Both the position numbers and the translations under genes were made by a program. 64,000 bases of DNA from Alphaproteobacteria bacterium (GTDB lineage: Bacteria > Pseudomonadota > Alphaproteobacteria > CACIAM-22H2), in NCBI GenBank assembly GCA_016793165.1, contig JAEULA010000018.1, forward strand, positions 35,548-99,547. The letters run 5' to 3'. Of the stretch, positions 53,255 to 62,015 are shown piece after piece; the first letter of the stretch is position 1, and every line of letters begins with the position of its first letter. The notes beneath the pieces are model-generated. The model was not told the DNA's origin. It made no database searches and saw nothing but the letters and a program-made list of their open reading frames with translations.

Positions 53255-54613
53255 TCACGCCGCCGCCACGTTGCGCCGCCCGAAGGCGGCCTCCATCTCA
53301 CGGCGCACCTTCACCGCGCTGTCCTCGACGTCGACCTCGACGTCCGACCATTTCAGGCGCTCGCCCACGGCGATGTCGCGCTTGAGCTTGACGTTGTGCG
53401 CGAGGCCGAGCGGCAGGAAGCCCTGCTCGAGCGAGCGCTCGGCCGGCGTCTGCTTGCCCCAAACGCAGAAGCCGCCCTCGCCGTCGAGCATCTCGCCGGC
53501 CTTGAGGTTGCGCTTGGCGGTCGCGACGACGTCCGAGTTGAACACGATCGGCGAGCCGGTCGGCTCCTTGCGCAGCGCGGCCGAGGCGACCGAGACGCCG
53601 AGCTCCAGCCCGATCATGTGCGTCGGCCGGTAGAGCGCCGCGTACTTGCCGCTCTTGTCCGGCAGCGTGTTGTACTCGACGAAGCAGCGCCGCGCGTAGT
53701 CGCTGTCGGCCTCGAACACCACGTAGGTGCCCATGACCAGGTTGTGCGGCACGTCGCTGCCGTCGCGGTAGAGCGACGAGGTGACCTCGGTGACCCCGGC
53801 CTTCTCGAGCACGCCGCCGTCGGCGCGCGGCTTGCAGATCTCCGCATGCTCGAAGCGCGACGCCGGCGGGAAGGACAGGCCCTCGCTCTGCGCGTGCAGC
53901 CCGGTGGCGTTGCACACCGCCGTCATCTCGATGCCCGACTTCGTCCCGTCGACGAAGGAGTTGAACATCTTCGGATTGATCGACTTGCGGTCCTTGATCT
54001 TGAGGTACTTGTCCAGGATGTCCCACACCGTGTCCGGCGTGGACTGGTGGTAGGTCGGGTGGTAGCGCGTGCCCTTGCCGGCCGCGACGACGCGGAAGCC
54101 GCAGCTGCGCACCCAGTCGACGTGCTCGCAGATCAGCGCCGGCTGGTCGCCCCAGGCGAGGGAGTAGACGACGCCCGCCTGCTTGGCCTTGCGGGCGAGC
54201 AGCGGGCCCGCGACGACGTCGGCCTCGACATTGACCATGACGATGTGCTTGCCGTTCTCGATCGACTTCAGGCACAGGCGGATGCCCGTCTTCGGATCGC
54301 CGGTGGCCTCGACGATCACCTCGACCGCCGGGTGGGTGATCAGCGACTCGGCATTGTCGGTCACGAAGGTCTTGCGCGTCTTCAGCGCGTCGTCGAGCGA
54401 CGTCGCGCCGTACTGCGCCTCGGGCCAGCCGGCGATCGTCAGCTGCGAGCGCGCGCGCGTCGTGTTCAGGTCCGCGACGCCGACGAGATGCATGCCGTCG
54501 GTGGTCCGCACCTGCGACAGGAACATCTGGCCGAACTTGCCGGCGCCGATCAGGCCGATCGTGACCGGCCGGCCGGCGACCTGGCGCTCGAGAAGCATGC
54601 GATGGAGATTCAT
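53255..54613 (-). CDS. NAD(P)-dependent oxidoreductase with C-terminal SAF domain
   Basis: 452 residues. The N-terminal Rossmann domain starts at VTIGLIGAGKFGQMFLSQVRT and is homoserine-dehydrogenase-like; VIVEATGDPKTGIRLCLKSIENGKHIVMVNVEADVVAGPLLARKAKQAGVVYSLAWGDQP continues it. The C-terminal 85 or so residues (LRKEPTGSPIVFNSDVVATAKRNLKAGEMLDGEGGFCVWGKQTP) form a SAF domain, seen in antifreeze-like and altronate dehydratase proteins. Such fusions are found in sugar and four-carbon-acid catabolism; the substrate is unknown. It is the first gene of the TRAP cluster, divergent from a LysR regulator. Confidence 0.85.
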   Translation of the reverse strand: MNLHRMLLERQVAGRPVTIGLIGAGKFGQMFLSQVRTTDGMHLVGVADLNTTRARSQLTIAGWPEAQYGATSLDDALKTRKTFVTDNAESLITHPAVEVIVEATGDPKTGIRLCLKSIENGKHIVMVNVEADVVAGPLLARKAKQAGVVYSLAWGDQPALICEHVDWVRSCGFRVVAAGKGTRYHPTYHQSTPDTVWDILDKYLKIKDRKSINPKMFNSFVDGTKSGIEMTAVCNATGLHAQSEGLSFPPASRFEHAEICKPRADGGVLEKAGVTEVTSSLYRDGSDVPHNLVMGTYVVFEADSDYARRCFVEYNTLPDKSGKYAALYRPTHMIGLELGVSVASAALRKEPTGSPIVFNSDVVATAKRNLKAGEMLDGEGGFCVWGKQTPAERSLEQGFLPLGLAHNVKLKRDIAVGERLKWSDVEVDVEDSAVKVRREMEAAFGRRNVAAA

Positions 54614-54838
54614 GGGGCGACTGTCCTCCGATGACGGAAAGCTCCGGCGCGACGGGACGGGCCGGCAGGGCGGGCAAGGAAGGTCCCGGGTCGCGAGGTC
54701 GCGGCCCAGGCGCGGTGGCAGGTTCCTCCGGGCGGCCGGCATGTCCGGCCGTGTTCATTGATTGGGCGGCACGGTAACGCTCGCTCCCAGCTCACGAAAC
54801 TGAAATAAACTGGCGAGATCGATGATCTGGATTCACCG
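54614..54838. promoter_or_regulatory. Divergent control region between SAF-oxidoreductase and LysR genes
   Basis: The 225-base gap is GC-rich except for 54790-54838, next to the regulator start, where CGAAACTGAAATAAACTGG and a GATCGATGATC near-palindrome lie. LysR proteins normally bind such divergent gaps at T-N11-A sites. I can point to the A+T-rich pocket but not to a secure site. Confidence 0.4.
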
Positions 54839-55738
54839 ATGATCCGGGGAATGCCCCCGCTGCGCTGCCTGCTCACGTTCTCCGCCGTGATGGAGAGCGG
54901 CAGCTTCGCGCGCGCCGCCGCGCAGTTGCACGTCACGCCGTCGGCGATCAGCCACCAGATCCGGCAGCTCGAGACGATGCTCGGCAAGCCGCTGTTCATC
55001 CGCGCGCGGCGCACGGTGACGCCGACCGAGGACGCCATCGCCTATGCGGCGGCGATCGGCGAGAGCTTCACGCGCATCGCGGTGGCCACGGGGCGCCTCG
55101 CCTCCGGGATCGGCGTCCAGCGCCTCGCCCTGCACTCCGCGCCCAGCTTCGCCACGCTGTGGCTGATGCCGCGGCTGCGCGACTTCATGAGCAGGCATCC
55201 CGACATCGACGTCACGCTGTGCGCCGGCCACGAGCCGGCGAAGCTCGGCGAGGACGGCTTCATGGTCGACATCCAGTACGCGCGGCCGGTGCCCGACGCG
55301 TGCGACAGCATCGTGCTGGCGGAGGAGACGATCCTGCCGCTCGCAAGCCCCGCCTTCCTCGCCTCGCACCGCCTCGAGCGCGTCGAGGATATCGGCAGCG
55401 TCCCGCTCATCCATTCGATCCGCAGCGTCGTCCAATGGGACCAGTGGATCGCGCGACATGCGCCGCACGTCGTGCTCAATCCGCGCGGCATGCAGTTCGA
55501 CCGCGCCTATCTCGCGCTCATGGCGGCCCTCGATGGGCACGGGCTCGTGCTCGAGTCCAACCTGCAGGCCGCGGACCTGCTGCGCGCCCGCAAGCTGGTG
55601 ATGCCGTTCGGGCCCGTCGGCATCACGGTCGTCGCCCATCGCCTCGTCTATCGTCGCGAGGATCGCACCAACCCGCAGATCGAGGCGTTCGTCGCCTGGC
55701 TCACGGCCGCGCTGGCAAGCGCGCGCTCGGAGCCGTGA
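54839..55738 (+). CDS. LysR-family transcriptional regulator (GcvA-like)
   Basis: 299 residues. The winged helix-turn-helix is PPLRCLLTFSAVMESGSFARAAAQLHVTPSAISHQIRQLETMLGKPLFIRARR (about residues 6-57), with the GcvA-type AISHQIRQLE recognition helix. The C-terminal two-lobe sensor contains LALHSAPSFATLWLMPRLRDFMSRHPDIDVTL. It is divergent from the oxidoreductase-TRAP cluster, so it probably activates or represses it in response to the imported compound. A second ATG at 54851 is also possible. Confidence 0.92.
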   Translation: MIRGMPPLRCLLTFSAVMESGSFARAAAQLHVTPSAISHQIRQLETMLGKPLFIRARRTVTPTEDAIAYAAAIGESFTRIAVATGRLASGIGVQRLALHSAPSFATLWLMPRLRDFMSRHPDIDVTLCAGHEPAKLGEDGFMVDIQYARPVPDACDSIVLAEETILPLASPAFLASHRLERVEDIGSVPLIHSIRSVVQWDQWIARHAPHVVLNPRGMQFDRAYLALMAALDGHGLVLESNLQAADLLRARKLVMPFGPVGITVVAHRLVYRREDRTNPQIEAFVAWLTAALASARSEP

Positions 55739-56065
55739 GCCGGGGCGGTCGGCGCCGGGTCACGGCGCAGGCCTCCCTCGCGCCATCTCGACGCATTGCG
55801 CGAGCGCCGCGCCCCGGCCTCCCTGGAATCCAATCGCGGCATGAACCCTGCGGCCGCTCTCGGTCCCGCGCAACGCGGCCGCCACGAGTCTTATGCCGGC
55901 GCTCTCGTCCGCACGCGCGATCCACGCCGTGACGTGGCGCACGCTCGAGGTGTCGGGATTCGAGAGCGGCTGCAACGCAGTCACGTGACCGTCTCCTCAC
56001 CGAAAGGGACGTGCGGGTCCGCTCGAGCCCCCACCCGGGACGGACTTCGCGACCGGCGACCCGCG
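55739..56065. other. Intergenic stretch between convergent genes, no gene seen
   Basis: These 327 bases lie between the LysR stop and the stop of the minus-strand GST. The frames that cross it give arginine-rich sequence without family features or good starts. I see no hairpin with a T-tract. Confidence 0.5.
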
Positions 56066-56707
56066 CTACGATGCGGGGCCGGGCGGCTTCGCGGGCATCA
56101 GGGCGTCGTCGATGGCGGTGGCGCGGACCATGGCGGGTCGGGCCATCAGGCGCGCGGCATAGCGCTCGAGCCCCGGGCGCCGCTCGATCGTGCCGAACCG
56201 CAGGCCCCAGGCGATCTGCGCGCCGAGATAGACGTCGGCGGCGGAGAATCGCCCGCCGACCAGATAATCGCCGGCGGCCACCGCCGCCTCGAGCGTGGCC
56301 ACGACCTCGCCGAGATCGCCATAGCCGATCATGCCCTTCTTGTCCGGCGGAACCACGACACCCAGCGCCTTGTTGCTCGTCGCGGCCTCGACCGGCCCGG
56401 CACCGAAGAACAGCCAGCGGTAATAGGGGCCGCGCGCCGGGCTGCCGGGCGGCGGCGCAAGACCGACGGCGGGGAACGTGTCCGCGAGGTAGGCGCAGAT
56501 CGCGGCCGTCTCGGTCACGACGATGCCGCCATGGCGGATCGCCGGCACCTTGCCCATCGGATTGATCGCGAGATAGGCCGGCGCCTTCATCGTCGTCCCG
56601 TAATCCAGCAGCTCGACGCGGTGCGGGCACCCGATCTCCTCGAGCATCCAGCGCACGATCCGGCCGCGCGACATGGGATTCGTGTAGAAGACGAGCTCGT
56701 CGGTCAT
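56066..56707 (-). CDS. Glutathione S-transferase family protein
   Basis: 213 residues. The thioredoxin-fold N-terminus ELVFYTNPMSRGRIVRWMLEEIGCPHRVELLDYG carries the active-site serine region (NPMSRGR), and NPMGKVPAIRHGGIVVTETAAICAYLADTFP contains the glutathione-binding V-P and E-T/S motifs. The C-terminal helical domain has GDYLVGGRFSAADVYLGAQIAWG, the hydrophobic staple/N-capping motif. It conjugates or reduces an unknown electrophile in the cytoplasm. GGAGGAACACGAC precedes ATG 56707. Confidence 0.92.
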   Translation of the reverse strand: MTDELVFYTNPMSRGRIVRWMLEEIGCPHRVELLDYGTTMKAPAYLAINPMGKVPAIRHGGIVVTETAAICAYLADTFPAVGLAPPPGSPARGPYYRWLFFGAGPVEAATSNKALGVVVPPDKKGMIGYGDLGEVVATLEAAVAAGDYLVGGRFSAADVYLGAQIAWGLRFGTIERRPGLERYAARLMARPAMVRATAIDDALMPAKPPGPAS

Positions 56708-56847
56708 GTCGTGTTCCTCCATCGCAGGCATCGCCACTCGATACAACGCGCTGCCCCTCGCGCGCGATCACGCCCCCGCGATTGTCATCCCCCCGTCATC
56801 CGATATAGTCGCCTCGCCCGTGCGCTCTTGCGGGCGGGGGGTTCCAG

Positions 56848-57801
56848 TTGACGCCGGTCCTGTTGGATTGCGATCCGGGGCATGACGACGCCGTGGCGAT
56901 GCTCTATGCGGCCCGGCACCTCGATCTGCGCGCGATCACGACGGTCTACGGCAACCAGACGCTCGAGAAGGTCACGCGCAACGCGCTCGCGCTGTGCCGG
57001 CTGGCGCGGCTCGACGCGCCCGTTGCGGCCGGCGCGGCGAAGCCGCTGCTGGGCGAAGGACCGAAGGACGTCACCATCCACGGCAAGACCGGCATCGACG
57101 GCGCCGAACTGCCCGAGCCCGACCGCGCACCGCTCGACATCCACGCCGTCGAGCTGATCCTGCGCACCGCGCGCGCGCATCGCGGCGAGCTCGTGCTGGC
57201 CGCGACCGGCGCGCTCACCAACGTGGCGCTGGCGCTGTCGACGGAGCCGAAGCTGAAGGACTGGCTGCGCGCGATCACGATCATGGGCGGCTCGACCGGC
57301 ATCGGCAATTCGACCGAGGTCGCGGAATTCAACATCCACGTCGATCCCGAGGCGGCCGACATGGTGCTGCGCGCCGGCGTGCCGACCTGGGTCGTCGGCC
57401 TCGACGTGACCCGGCGCGTCGGCGTCACCGCCGAGCAGATCGCGAGCCTGCGCGAGGGCGGCCGGCTCGCGCGCACGATGGCCGACCTGCTCGACTTCTT
57501 CCTCGACTCGCTGCGCCGGGTGCACGGCCTGAACACCGCCTCGCTGCACGATCCCTGCGCACTCGTGCCCTTCATCGACCCGGGCCTGATCGAGTACCGC
57601 CACACCAGCGTGCGCGTCGAACTCGCCGGCACGCTGACGCGCGGCATGACGGTCGCGGAGCTGCGCCGGCTCGGCAGCACGCAGCTGGGGCATATCCGGC
57701 CGTCGGCGGCGCCGAACGTTCATCTGGCGCGCGAGCCTTCGCCGCGTCTCGTCCCCCACATCCTCGCGGCGATCCGCGAGATGGATGTCCGCGCGACCTG
57801 A
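56848..57801 (+). CDS. Nucleoside hydrolase 1 (IU-nucleoside hydrolase family), TTG start
   Basis: 317 residues. The family calcium motif is DCDPGHDDAVA (Asp7, Asp9, Asp13, Asp14) and the second metal aspartate is Asp235 in LHDPCAL. The loop VTIHGKTGIDGAELPEP contains the IHGxxG segment that lines the active site, and IMGGSTGIGNSTEVAEFNIHVDPEAADMVL is the family core. It cleaves the N-glycosidic bond of ribonucleosides to give ribose and base. TTG at 56848 is the only start close to the first strand and has a run of G just upstream. It heads the nucleoside operon. Confidence 0.92.
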   Translation: MTPVLLDCDPGHDDAVAMLYAARHLDLRAITTVYGNQTLEKVTRNALALCRLARLDAPVAAGAAKPLLGEGPKDVTIHGKTGIDGAELPEPDRAPLDIHAVELILRTARAHRGELVLAATGALTNVALALSTEPKLKDWLRAITIMGGSTGIGNSTEVAEFNIHVDPEAADMVLRAGVPTWVVGLDVTRRVGVTAEQIASLREGGRLARTMADLLDFFLDSLRRVHGLNTASLHDPCALVPFIDPGLIEYRHTSVRVELAGTLTRGMTVAELRRLGSTQLGHIRPSAAPNVHLAREPSPRLVPHILAAIREMDVRAT

Positions 57802-57817
57802 ACCAGGAGACACGACC

Positions 57818-58774
57818 TTGCGACGCAAGCTCATCATCGACTGCGACACCGGCTCCGACGACGCCGTCGCCATCATGCTGGCGGCCCTGCATCCGAAGCT
57901 GGAGCTCGTCGGCGTGACGACCGTGAACGGCAACGTGCCGGTGGAGAACTGCACCGACAACTCGCTGCGCGTGCTCGACTTCATCGGCCGCGGCGACATC
58001 CCGGTCTACGAGGGGCTCAACCGGCCGATCGCGCGCCAGGACTTCCCGATCCCGCGGGCGATCAAGAAGAGCACGGGGATCCACTCCAAGGAGCTCGCGA
58101 TCCCCGCGCCGACCTCGAAGAAGCGCCAGAAGGCGGCGGTCGAGTACCTGATCGAGACCTATCGCGCGGCGACCGAGGAGATCGCGCTGGTGCCGGTCGG
58201 TCCGCTGTCGAACATCGCGGCGTGCATCGCGGTCGATCCCAAGTTCGTCGAGCGCGTGCCCGAGATCGTGATCATGGGCGGCGCGCACCACCACGGCAAC
58301 GTGACGCCGAGCGCGGAGTTCAACGTCTGGGCCGATCCCGACGCATCGGCCTCGGTCTTCGCGGCGGGCTGGAAGCGGCTGGTCTGCGTGCCGCTCGACG
58401 CGACGCACGAGGCGCTCGTCTCGCTCGAGGACACGGCGAAGATGACCGCGATGGGCACGCCCGCCGGCATCGCCTCGGCGCGCTTCATCGAGCAGCGCAT
58501 CCGCGGCTACGACGCCAACCAGCCGATGAAGGAGAAAGGCGCCGCCCCGGTGCACGACGCGGTCTGCGTCGCCTATCTCGTCGACAACTCGATCATCACG
58601 ACCGACTTCCGCCACGTCGCGGTCGAGACCGTCGGCACGCTCACCGTCGGCCGCACGGTGGTCGACACCAATTTCCGCGGCGAGCACGCGCCGAACTGCC
58701 ACTTCGCCTTCCATGCCGACCGGCGGAAGTTCGTCGACATGCTGCTGACGACCTTCGCCAAGAAGCCCGCCTGA
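57818..58774 (+). CDS. Nucleoside hydrolase 2, divergent, TTG start
   Basis: 318 residues. Metal motif DCDTGSDDAVA (Asp8, Asp10, Asp14, Asp15) and Asp247 in VHDAVCV are intact. The active-site loop is unlike that of the other two: TGIHSKELAIPAPTSKKRQ instead of IHGKxGIDG, although the histidine is kept. Position 12 is Ser rather than His (GSDD, not GHDD). It should be a nucleoside-type N-glycosidase with different base or sugar preference. TTG at 57818 has AGGAGA nine bases upstream; an ATG at 57785 inside the previous gene is an alternative. Confidence 0.85.
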   Translation: MRRKLIIDCDTGSDDAVAIMLAALHPKLELVGVTTVNGNVPVENCTDNSLRVLDFIGRGDIPVYEGLNRPIARQDFPIPRAIKKSTGIHSKELAIPAPTSKKRQKAAVEYLIETYRAATEEIALVPVGPLSNIAACIAVDPKFVERVPEIVIMGGAHHHGNVTPSAEFNVWADPDASASVFAAGWKRLVCVPLDATHEALVSLEDTAKMTAMGTPAGIASARFIEQRIRGYDANQPMKEKGAAPVHDAVCVAYLVDNSIITTDFRHVAVETVGTLTVGRTVVDTNFRGEHAPNCHFAFHADRRKFVDMLLTTFAKKPA

Positions 58775-58799
58775 TTCACGTCACACGAGGAGGAACCCG

Positions 58800-60110
58800 A
58801 TGCTCCGTCTTCCCGCCATCGCCCTGATGGGCACGCTGCTCGCGACGTCGGCCTTCGCCGGCGAGCGCGGCCCGCCGACGGCCGACTGCCCGCAGGGCGT
58901 GCTCACGCTCTCGCTGCTCAAGCCGCTCAACAACCCGCCCCAGCCCGCGATCGTCAAGATGTGGGAGGAGCGGAACAAGTGCATGAAGCTCGACATCAGC
59001 GAGGTGCCCTTCGCGCAGCTCGCCGACAAGATCGCCGTGCTCTCGGCCTCGGGCTCGCCGCCCGATCTCGTCCAGTACGACGGCCCCTACACGCAGTCCT
59101 ACGCCGCGGCCGGCATCCTGCTGCCGCTCGACCAGTACCTGCCGCCGGGCCTGCGCGAGGACATCACGCGGCCGACGCTCGACGAGCACACCTTCGAGGG
59201 CAAGCTCTACTCGCCGGGCACGCAGCAGACCTCGCTGGCGCTGTTCTACAACGCCGACATGCTCGCCCCGCTCGGCATCAATCCGCCGCGCGAGCTCGAC
59301 AAGGCCTGGACCTGGGACCAGGCGATCGACGCCATGAAGAAGTGCCAGAAGGGCGAGGGCGACAACGTCACGGTCTGGGGCCTGGCACCCAGCCGCTTCG
59401 GCGCCGGCACGCCGGGCTTCGTCTATCGCGACCTGCTGTTCGTGCGCAGCCACGGCGACCCGAAGGCGCCGCAGGACTCCGGCGCCTACAAGACCTACTG
59501 GGGCCTGTCGCGCGACGGCCGGACGGCACAGGGCTGGATCAACGCGCCCGAATCGATCGCGGGCGCGAAGTTCTTCTCCGACATGTTCAACGTCCACAAG
59601 ATCACGCCCAAGGCCGGGATCCCGAACGCCTTCCAGGACAAGAAGGCGTGCTTCACGATCGACGTGTCGTACTTCGTGTCCGGCCTCGCCAGCAACGACC
59701 CGGGATTCAAGTGGGGCGTCACGCCGCTGCCCTACGTGAAGAGCCCGGTCGTGCACACCGGCAGCCTGACGATCGGCGTCTTCGCCAAGTCCAAGCATCC
59801 CGCCGAGGCGGCGAAGTTCGCCATCGACGTCAGCACCGGGGAGTACGCCGAGGCCTATATCCGCATGTCGCGCGGCATCCCGGTCCTGAAGTCGCTGGCG
59901 GCGAAGCTCGACGAGTTCAAGCAGTACCCGCTCAACATCTTCGTCGAGCAGATCGACCGCTACGGCCATCCGCGGCCGCCGTCGCCGAACTTCGCGCAGT
60001 ACGACAAGATCGTCACCGACGCCCTGCGCGACATCGCCTACGGCGCCGATCCGAAGACCCGTCTCGACCAGGCCGCCCGCCAGGCGCAGCCGATCCTGCA
60101 GAGGAACTGA
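58800..60110 (+). CDS. CUT1-type sugar ABC transporter substrate-binding protein (family 1)
   Basis: 436 residues. Signal peptide MLRLPAIALMGTLLATSAFA. Family-1 features: VPFAQLADKIAVLSASGSPPDLVQYDGPYTQSYAAAGILLPLDQYLP, LYSPGTQQTSLALFYNADMLAPLGI and WTWDQAIDAMKKCQKG. GGAGGAACCCG precedes the ATG. It lies directly after two nucleoside hydrolase genes and before two permeases, so a nucleoside or ribose-containing ligand is likely. Two cysteines (in TADCPQG and NKCMKL) might pair. Confidence 0.9.
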   Translation: MLRLPAIALMGTLLATSAFAGERGPPTADCPQGVLTLSLLKPLNNPPQPAIVKMWEERNKCMKLDISEVPFAQLADKIAVLSASGSPPDLVQYDGPYTQSYAAAGILLPLDQYLPPGLREDITRPTLDEHTFEGKLYSPGTQQTSLALFYNADMLAPLGINPPRELDKAWTWDQAIDAMKKCQKGEGDNVTVWGLAPSRFGAGTPGFVYRDLLFVRSHGDPKAPQDSGAYKTYWGLSRDGRTAQGWINAPESIAGAKFFSDMFNVHKITPKAGIPNAFQDKKACFTIDVSYFVSGLASNDPGFKWGVTPLPYVKSPVVHTGSLTIGVFAKSKHPAEAAKFAIDVSTGEYAEAYIRMSRGIPVLKSLAAKLDEFKQYPLNIFVEQIDRYGHPRPPSPNFAQYDKIVTDALRDIAYGADPKTRLDQAARQAQPILQRN

Positions 60111-60119
60111 TGCCGTCAT

Positions 60120-60266
60120 CCCCTCCTGTCACGCGGGGCGCGATGGGAGGGGTGGCCGCGAAGCGGCCGGGGAGATCAAAGCCGGCTCGCAAAGCCACGC
60201 TTGACCTCCCCGTCACGCGCTTCGCGCGTGCCACCTCTCCTATGTCGCTCGGCGGCTCAGGAGGGG
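60120..60266. repeat. Composite palindromic element between sugar receptor and permease
   Basis: Left half: CCCCTCC (60120-60126)/GGGAGGGG (60145-60152), then GGCCGC-GAA-GCGGCC (60154-60168), then CGGGGAGATC. Right half is the same plan inverted: GACCTCCCCGT, CACGCGC-TTC-GCGCGTG (60214-60230), then an imperfect hairpin ending GGAGGGG (60260-60266). The whole is an inverted pair of about 60-base units, matching the copy at 33.5 kb. The last GGAGGGG also serves as the ribosome site of the next gene. Confidence 0.7.
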
Positions 60267-60270
60267 ATGA

Positions 60271-61179
60271 ATGCGATCCCCACCGCCGCACATGAACAGC
60301 ACCGACAAGCTCCGCCACTGGGCTGCGATCGTCGCCTTCGTCGGGCCGTTCCTGGCGATGCTGGCCCTGTTCCAGTACTTCCCCGTCTACGAGATGCTGC
60401 GCGACAGCTTCTACGACTTCTCGCTGCTCAACCTGGCCAAGCGCCGCTACGTCGGCTTCGACAACTTCCTCACCATCATCGAGGACCCCGACCGGATCCA
60501 GGCGTTCACCGTCACCTTCATCTTCGCCTTCGGCGTCGTGGTCACCGTGATCCCGGTGTCCTTCGCCGTCGCGCTGTACCTCAACGGCAAGCTGCCGATG
60601 CGCGCAATCGTGCGGACGGTGGTGTTCCTGCCCGTGGTGACCTCGGTCGTCGTCATCGCGACGATGTTCACCTTCCTCTACGATCCGGCGAACGGCCTGG
60701 TGAACAGCGCGCTCTCCACGATCGGACTGCCGCGCCTGCAATTCCATACAAGCAAGCACCAGGCGCTGCCTTCGGTCATCGCGATGATGGTCTGGCAGCA
60801 GACCGGCTTCGCGACCGTGCTGTTCCTGTCGGGCCTGCAGGGGATCCCCAAGGACCTCGAGGACGCGGCGCGCGTCGACGGCTGCTCGCCCTGGCAGCGC
60901 ATCCGCTTCGTCGTCATCCCGCTGCTCATGCGCACGACGGTGTTCGTCGTCGTCATCATGACCGTGTTCTCGCTGCAGGCCTTCGCCCCGGCCCTCGTGC
61001 TGACCGGCGGCGGCCCCGAGGGCACGACGAACTTCGTCGCCTACGACATCTACCAGCTCGCCTTCTACCTGCAGATGCCGGGCCTCGCCTCGGCGGTGTC
61101 GGTCGTCTTCATGGTGGTCGTGCTGGCGATCAGCCTGATCCAGATGAGGGTGCTGCGCGTGAAGGAGACGCAAGGGTGA
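60271..61179 (+). CDS. CUT1-type sugar ABC transporter permease (UgpA/MalF-like)
   Basis: 302 residues, six helices. WAAIVAFVGPFLAMLALFQYFPVYEMLRDSFYDFSLLNLAKRRYVGFDNFLTIIEDPDRIQAF is the standard UgpA-type start. The EAA loop is GIPKDLEDAARVDGCSPWQRIRFVVIPLLM. Start chosen as ATG 60271, with AGGAGGGG just upstream; ATG 60292 is an alternative, since that ribosome site belongs to the repeat element. The stop overlaps the GTG of the second permease. Confidence 0.9.
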   Translation: MRSPPPHMNSTDKLRHWAAIVAFVGPFLAMLALFQYFPVYEMLRDSFYDFSLLNLAKRRYVGFDNFLTIIEDPDRIQAFTVTFIFAFGVVVTVIPVSFAVALYLNGKLPMRAIVRTVVFLPVVTSVVVIATMFTFLYDPANGLVNSALSTIGLPRLQFHTSKHQALPSVIAMMVWQQTGFATVLFLSGLQGIPKDLEDAARVDGCSPWQRIRFVVIPLLMRTTVFVVVIMTVFSLQAFAPALVLTGGGPEGTTNFVAYDIYQLAFYLQMPGLASAVSVVFMVVVLAISLIQMRVLRVKETQG

Positions 61180-62015
61180 AGCGCGCGCTCCAGATCCTCG
61201 CCGGCGGCGCCATCCTGCTGGTCATCCTGGCGATCTTCCTCGGGCCGTACGCCTGGGTCGTGGCGTCGTCGTTCAAGCAGCAATTCGCGATCTTCCGCGA
61301 CCTGAAGCCGATCACGCTGGCGACGTTCTTCCCGAGCGAGCCGACGCTCGCCAACTTCATCCACCTCTTCGAGAACCGCGGCCTCGGCCGGGCGCTGCTC
61401 AACTCGGCCATCGTATCCTCCTGCCAGGTCGCCGGCACGCTGGCGCTGTGCTCGCTCGCCGCCTACGGCCTCACGCGCATCCCCTTCAAGGGCTCGAGGG
61501 TCGTCTTCGCGCTGGTGCTGATGACGTTCCTGCTGCCGATCGAGAGCCTGATGGTGCCGCTCTACATCCACGTCACGGGACTCGGTCTCGCCGACACGCT
61601 CGTCGGGGTCTTCATCCCGTGGATCGCCTCGCCCTTCGGCCTGTTCATGCTGCGCCAGGCCTTCGAGGAGATCCCCCGCGAGCTCGACGAGGCGGCGCGA
61701 ATCGACGGGGCCGGGCACTTCCGCATCTTCTGGAGCATCATCCTGCCCAACGTGCGCACGCCGCTCGCGACGCTGGCGCTGGTGACGTTCCTGTTCTCGT
61801 GGAACGCCTTCCTCTGGCCGCTGGTCATCCTTCACAGCCCGCGCAACCACGTGATCCAGCTCGCCATCGCGCAGTCCGTGTCGATCGCGCAGCTGCCCAA
61901 CTGGGGCGAGACCTTCGCCGGCGCCACCGTCGCCACGGTGCCGCTGATCGTCCTGTTCCTGTTCCTGCAGCGCTACTTCGTGCGCGGAATCGCGCTCACG
62001 GGTGTCAAGGGATGA
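61176..62015 (+). CDS. CUT1-type sugar ABC transporter permease (UgpE/MalG-like)
   Basis: 279 residues from a GTG in an overlap with the previous gene. YAWVVASSFKQQFAIF and FPSEPTLANFIHLFENRGLGRALLNSAIVSSCQVAGTLALCSLAAYGLTRIPFKG are the MalG-type opening; EEIPRELDEAARIDGAGHFRIFWSIILPNVRTPLATLAL is the EAA loop. It forms the channel with the first permease. No ATPase gene follows; the next gene is a nucleoside phosphorylase, with an ATGA overlap. An unlinked MsmK/UgpC-type ATPase must power this importer. Confidence 0.92.
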   Translation: MKRALQILAGGAILLVILAIFLGPYAWVVASSFKQQFAIFRDLKPITLATFFPSEPTLANFIHLFENRGLGRALLNSAIVSSCQVAGTLALCSLAAYGLTRIPFKGSRVVFALVLMTFLLPIESLMVPLYIHVTGLGLADTLVGVFIPWIASPFGLFMLRQAFEEIPRELDEAARIDGAGHFRIFWSIILPNVRTPLATLALVTFLFSWNAFLWPLVILHSPRNHVIQLAIAQSVSIAQLPNWGETFAGATVATVPLIVLFLFLQRYFVRGIALTGVKG

